6,234 bases of DNA, from positions 1 to 6,234 of the forward strand of contig PUNZ01000140.1 in assembly GCA_003551945.1 (NCBI GenBank), read 5' to 3'. The notes under the pieces were generated by a model that ran no database searches, was not told where the DNA came from, and was given only the letters and a program-made list of their open reading frames with translations. The position numbers were made by a program, and so were the translations under genes. This stretch comes from Halovenus sp. (GTDB taxonomy: Archaea; Halobacteriota; Halobacteria; Halobacteriales; Haloarculaceae). Position 1 is the stretch's first letter, and each line of letters opens with the position of its first letter. Shown here one piece after another: positions 3,964-6,234 of this stretch.

Positions 3964-6234
3964 ATGGGAGGTGGAAGATGGAATCAGGTGGGACTCATCT
4001 TCGTGATGTGTCTTGGCACGGCGATACTCGTTGGGATGGTGGGTTTCGCCGGAGCCACGGGAGACCAATCCGACGGAGAGAGTACCCTAACAAGTGCACA
4101 GAATAGCTCAGTATCCCTGCAAGCCGAAGCAGGCCTTGACCGGAGTGTCGGGCAGTATGAAACCGTCTATCTCGATGCCGGGGAATCGACCAGTCGTGAT
4201 GGTGCGGTCGTGGGCTACGACTGGGAGATTACACGCCCGGATGACTCAACAACGACACCAGAGTGCACAGCGTGTCAACAGCCACGGTTTGTTCCGGAGA
4301 CACCCGGGACGTACAATGCGACGGTGACAGTGACCGATACTGACGGACGTGAGGCATCAGACACACTTTATATCGAGGTGAGTCAGCGTGACCCGCCAGA
4401 GGCAGAAATAGATGGAGCATCCTCGGCTGAACCTGGAACGACAGAGGAGTTTGAAGCTGACGGAACGCCTGGTACGAATCCGTTACTGTCTGTCGACTGG
4501 ATAGAGAATAGCCGTCATCAACAGAGTGCCTTTTTAGACGACACCGACGCGATGAGTTACGAAACGGAGTTACCGCTGCCTGGATTGTACACCATTGGCG
4601 CAACGGTTGTCGATGACAGCGGCCTCTCATCCAAAGCCGAACAGGAAGTGGAAGTCGGAGAGGAGTACTCCCATTTTGCTGTGACGATCGATGAGACAAC
4701 TGCACCCGTCGAAATTGGTGAAACGATGGTCGTGGAAACGACAGTTGAAAACCAGGGAAATCTATCAGACACCCAGCCGATTGCACTCGAGACACCTGAT
4801 GGGGTGGTTCATGCCGAGACGAACGTTACGCTAGAACCCGACGAGCAACAACAAATCACACTGGACTGGCGTTTATGTGAGGACTTCCACGGGGAAATCA
4901 CGGCATTGAGTCAGGATGATGCAGATACGACCCTGGTCGAAATCCACGGAGGGCAGTGTGACCAAGAGACCACATTTGCGATAGAGGAGTTCAACGCGCC
5001 AGACAACGCGACGGAAGGAGAAACCGTTGAGACCACAGCCACGGTCACAAACACGGGCGAAGACCCAGAAGAGCAGGTTGTGACATTGGCAGACATCTAT
5101 GACCGGTATACAGCAGCGGGAACAAAATCTGTCGAACTGCAACCAGGAGAGACACATGAGTTGTCTCTTGACTGGCAAAGTAGAGTGGGGGAGGCAGGAA
5201 CTGGAGAGCTTACTGTACGTACGGAATCCGCGGAGCGACATTCCTCTTTTGAGTTGCATTCCATGGCAGAGTTTGGCATCGCATTTGCGGACGTTGAGTT
5301 GCCCGAAGACCGGAGCGATGACGACCTCGTGGCAGCGATTGACGTGACGAATGCAGGGAGTGCTTCCGAGACACAATCGATTGCACTGGAAACCGACGAC
5401 CTCCACATTGACGGCACTGACCTCTCACTTTCGGGGACGGAAACTGCGGAAGTGACGCTTCGATGGGAGGATGCAGCTTACGCTGGAGGAACCCACGAAC
5501 TGATTGCATCCAGTGAAGACGACGAGTCAGCGAAAACTGTCGAAATACCCGAAGGAGAGGATGAAGAGTCTGAAGCCGATGGAAGTGGCGGAGGCGGTGG
5601 CGGCGGTGGGAGCGGCCCATCCTACGAGCGCCACGCACAGCTCACCGGCATTACCAGCAGTTCCAACCCAGTCACACCTGATAATTCAGTGAGCGTCGAC
5701 CTCGACAGCATTGATAACGAAATCCAAGCGTACGAACCACGAGTTGGCTCAGTCCAGTACGATGGGACCTGGATTTGTGATCCCAACAATAATCACTGTG
5801 ATGCATGGGATGAAGATGAGTGGGATACCCTCGATACCTACACTGAGCAGGCCAGCGGAAGCAACGTTGACACACAGTGGCATGACGTACCCCTCTATAT
5901 TGACCGCGACGGGAGTTCGGAGCCGACGTTTAGCGCCGATGAACCGTCACCCGACGAAGAAGGAAACAGCGGATCATTCACTGTTGAATCTCAGGCCGAT
6001 TACGATTCAAATAATGAGCAGAATTTCAATGGTGATTCAATAACCACAACAATTGATTACGAAATGCCCGAGGAAGAAGATGAGGACGATCATGAAGACG
6101 ACAGAGCAGGTGGTTCTGGGCCGATTAGCGGTGGAATCGGTGGGGGTAACGATGACGATAGTCAAAGCGACGAGGAATCTGAAGAGTCTGATGAGGAAGA
6201 CGAAAGTGATGACGAGGAAGATGATAGCAGAGAC
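3964..6234 (+). CDS. Large acidic surface protein with PKD-like and CARDB-like domains (3' partial)
   Basis: The frame is open from ATG 3964 to the window end, 757 codons with no stop. Residues 1-30 form a signal peptide or anchor: GGGRWNQ, then hydrophobic VGLIFVMCLGTAILVGMVGFA. Next come a PKD-like domain (about 52-140; YDWEITRPD, GTYNATVTVTD.DG), a weaker second one (about 144-232; GLYTIGATVVDDSG) and three CARDB-like beta domains of about 95-100 residues (238-330, 336-433, 436-530). Each CARDB-like unit has a V.N.G-type strand and a LDW/LRW strand. Then an acidic spacer, a glycine run (541-551), a further domain without a recognised match (about 558-700), a second acidic/glycine spacer and an Asp/Glu/Ser tail (730-757). 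Cysteines pair by position (101/104, 305/332, 605/612), suggesting exported disulphides. Sequons N47, N118, N266, N287 and N348 suggest N-glycosylation. The likely place is the cell surface, in adhesion or envelope structure; the ligand is unknown. ATG 3964 is chosen because it fits the leaderless promoter and keeps Arg5 before the hydrophobic core. Confidence 0.87.
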   Translation, partial: MGGGRWNQVGLIFVMCLGTAILVGMVGFAGATGDQSDGESTLTSAQNSSVSLQAEAGLDRSVGQYETVYLDAGESTSRDGAVVGYDWEITRPDDSTTTPECTACQQPRFVPETPGTYNATVTVTDTDGREASDTLYIEVSQRDPPEAEIDGASSAEPGTTEEFEADGTPGTNPLLSVDWIENSRHQQSAFLDDTDAMSYETELPLPGLYTIGATVVDDSGLSSKAEQEVEVGEEYSHFAVTIDETTAPVEIGETMVVETTVENQGNLSDTQPIALETPDGVVHAETNVTLEPDEQQQITLDWRLCEDFHGEITALSQDDADTTLVEIHGGQCDQETTFAIEEFNAPDNATEGETVETTATVTNTGEDPEEQVVTLADIYDRYTAAGTKSVELQPGETHELSLDWQSRVGEAGTGELTVRTESAERHSSFELHSMAEFGIAFADVELPEDRSDDDLVAAIDVTNAGSASETQSIALETDDLHIDGTDLSLSGTETAEVTLRWEDAAYAGGTHELIASSEDDESAKTVEIPEGEDEESEADGSGGGGGGGGSGPSYERHAQLTGITSSSNPVTPDNSVSVDLDSIDNEIQAYEPRVGSVQYDGTWICDPNNNHCDAWDEDEWDTLDTYTEQASGSNVDTQWHDVPLYIDRDGSSEPTFSADEPSPDEEGNSGSFTVESQADYDSNNEQNFNGDSITTTIDYEMPEEEDEDDHEDDRAGGSGPISGGIGGGNDDDSQSDEESEESDEEDESDDEEDDSRD

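Noticed and set aside
3978..4106. A 42-codon frame (ATG 3978) preceded by a good GGAGGTG Shine-Dalgarno-like sequence
   Set aside because: It is out of frame with the surface protein and inside its signal-peptide region, and the product is unremarkable. The purine run is explained by the GGGR codons at the start of the larger gene.
5545..5620. Glycine-coding GGN run considered as a nucleotide repeat or recombination site
   Set aside because: The codons vary (GGC, GGA, GGT, GGG), so this is a protein-level linker rather than a DNA repeat.
4229..5638. Several minus-strand open frames of 106-188 codons under the surface-protein gene
   Set aside because: They overlap a continuous 757-codon frame with clear domains and acidic composition. 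Their own products are low-complexity Ser/Arg/His-rich sequences typical of antisense shadows.
1..6234. CRISPR array, tRNA or rRNA genes
   Set aside because: I saw no regularly spaced direct repeats, cloverleaf sequence or conserved rRNA segments on either strand.

Overview
The window looks like chromosomal DNA of a haloarchaeon with moderate GC. The proteins are strongly acidic. Promoters have AT-rich TATA-like boxes about 26-32 bases ahead of start codons, with almost no 5' leader. The transposon is of the haloarchaeal IS1341 (tnpB) type with its small companion gene, and the surface protein has the low-pI, sequon-rich character of halophile exoproteins. I cannot name the genus.

Layout, left to right: (1) 1-152, the end of a small membrane protein on the + strand, convergent with (2) 176-934 (-), a 252-residue degenerate relative of acyl-CoA synthetases that lacks the ATP-binding loop. 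It lies 38 bases downstream of (3) 973-2100 (-), a complete DnaJ co-chaperone, and the two are probably co-transcribed. (4) About 2216-3680 is an IS200/IS605-superfamily, IS1341-type element on the minus strand: a 46-residue DUF2080-like gene (3493-3633, easily missed), then an apparently intact TnpB RNA-guided nuclease (2224-3489). The last 15 tnpB codons lie inside a strong right-end hairpin that should also be the core of an omega RNA. (5) 3634-3963 is non-coding and holds two divergent promoters, a second hairpin of the same right-end type without its own tnpB, and a short palindrome. (6) 3964-6234 (+) is the first 757 codons of a large secreted or anchored surface protein with two PKD-like and three CARDB-like domains, glycine linkers and very acidic spacers. 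It runs off the window.

The two hairpins differ by a compensatory base pair in an otherwise identical 9-bp stem, which argues that the folded form is under selection. No RNA operon, tRNA or CRISPR array is visible. I found no wholly new system. The parts most worth a second look are the TnpB/DUF2080/omega RNA unit with its orphan hairpin, and the P-loop-less synthetase-like gene behind dnaJ.
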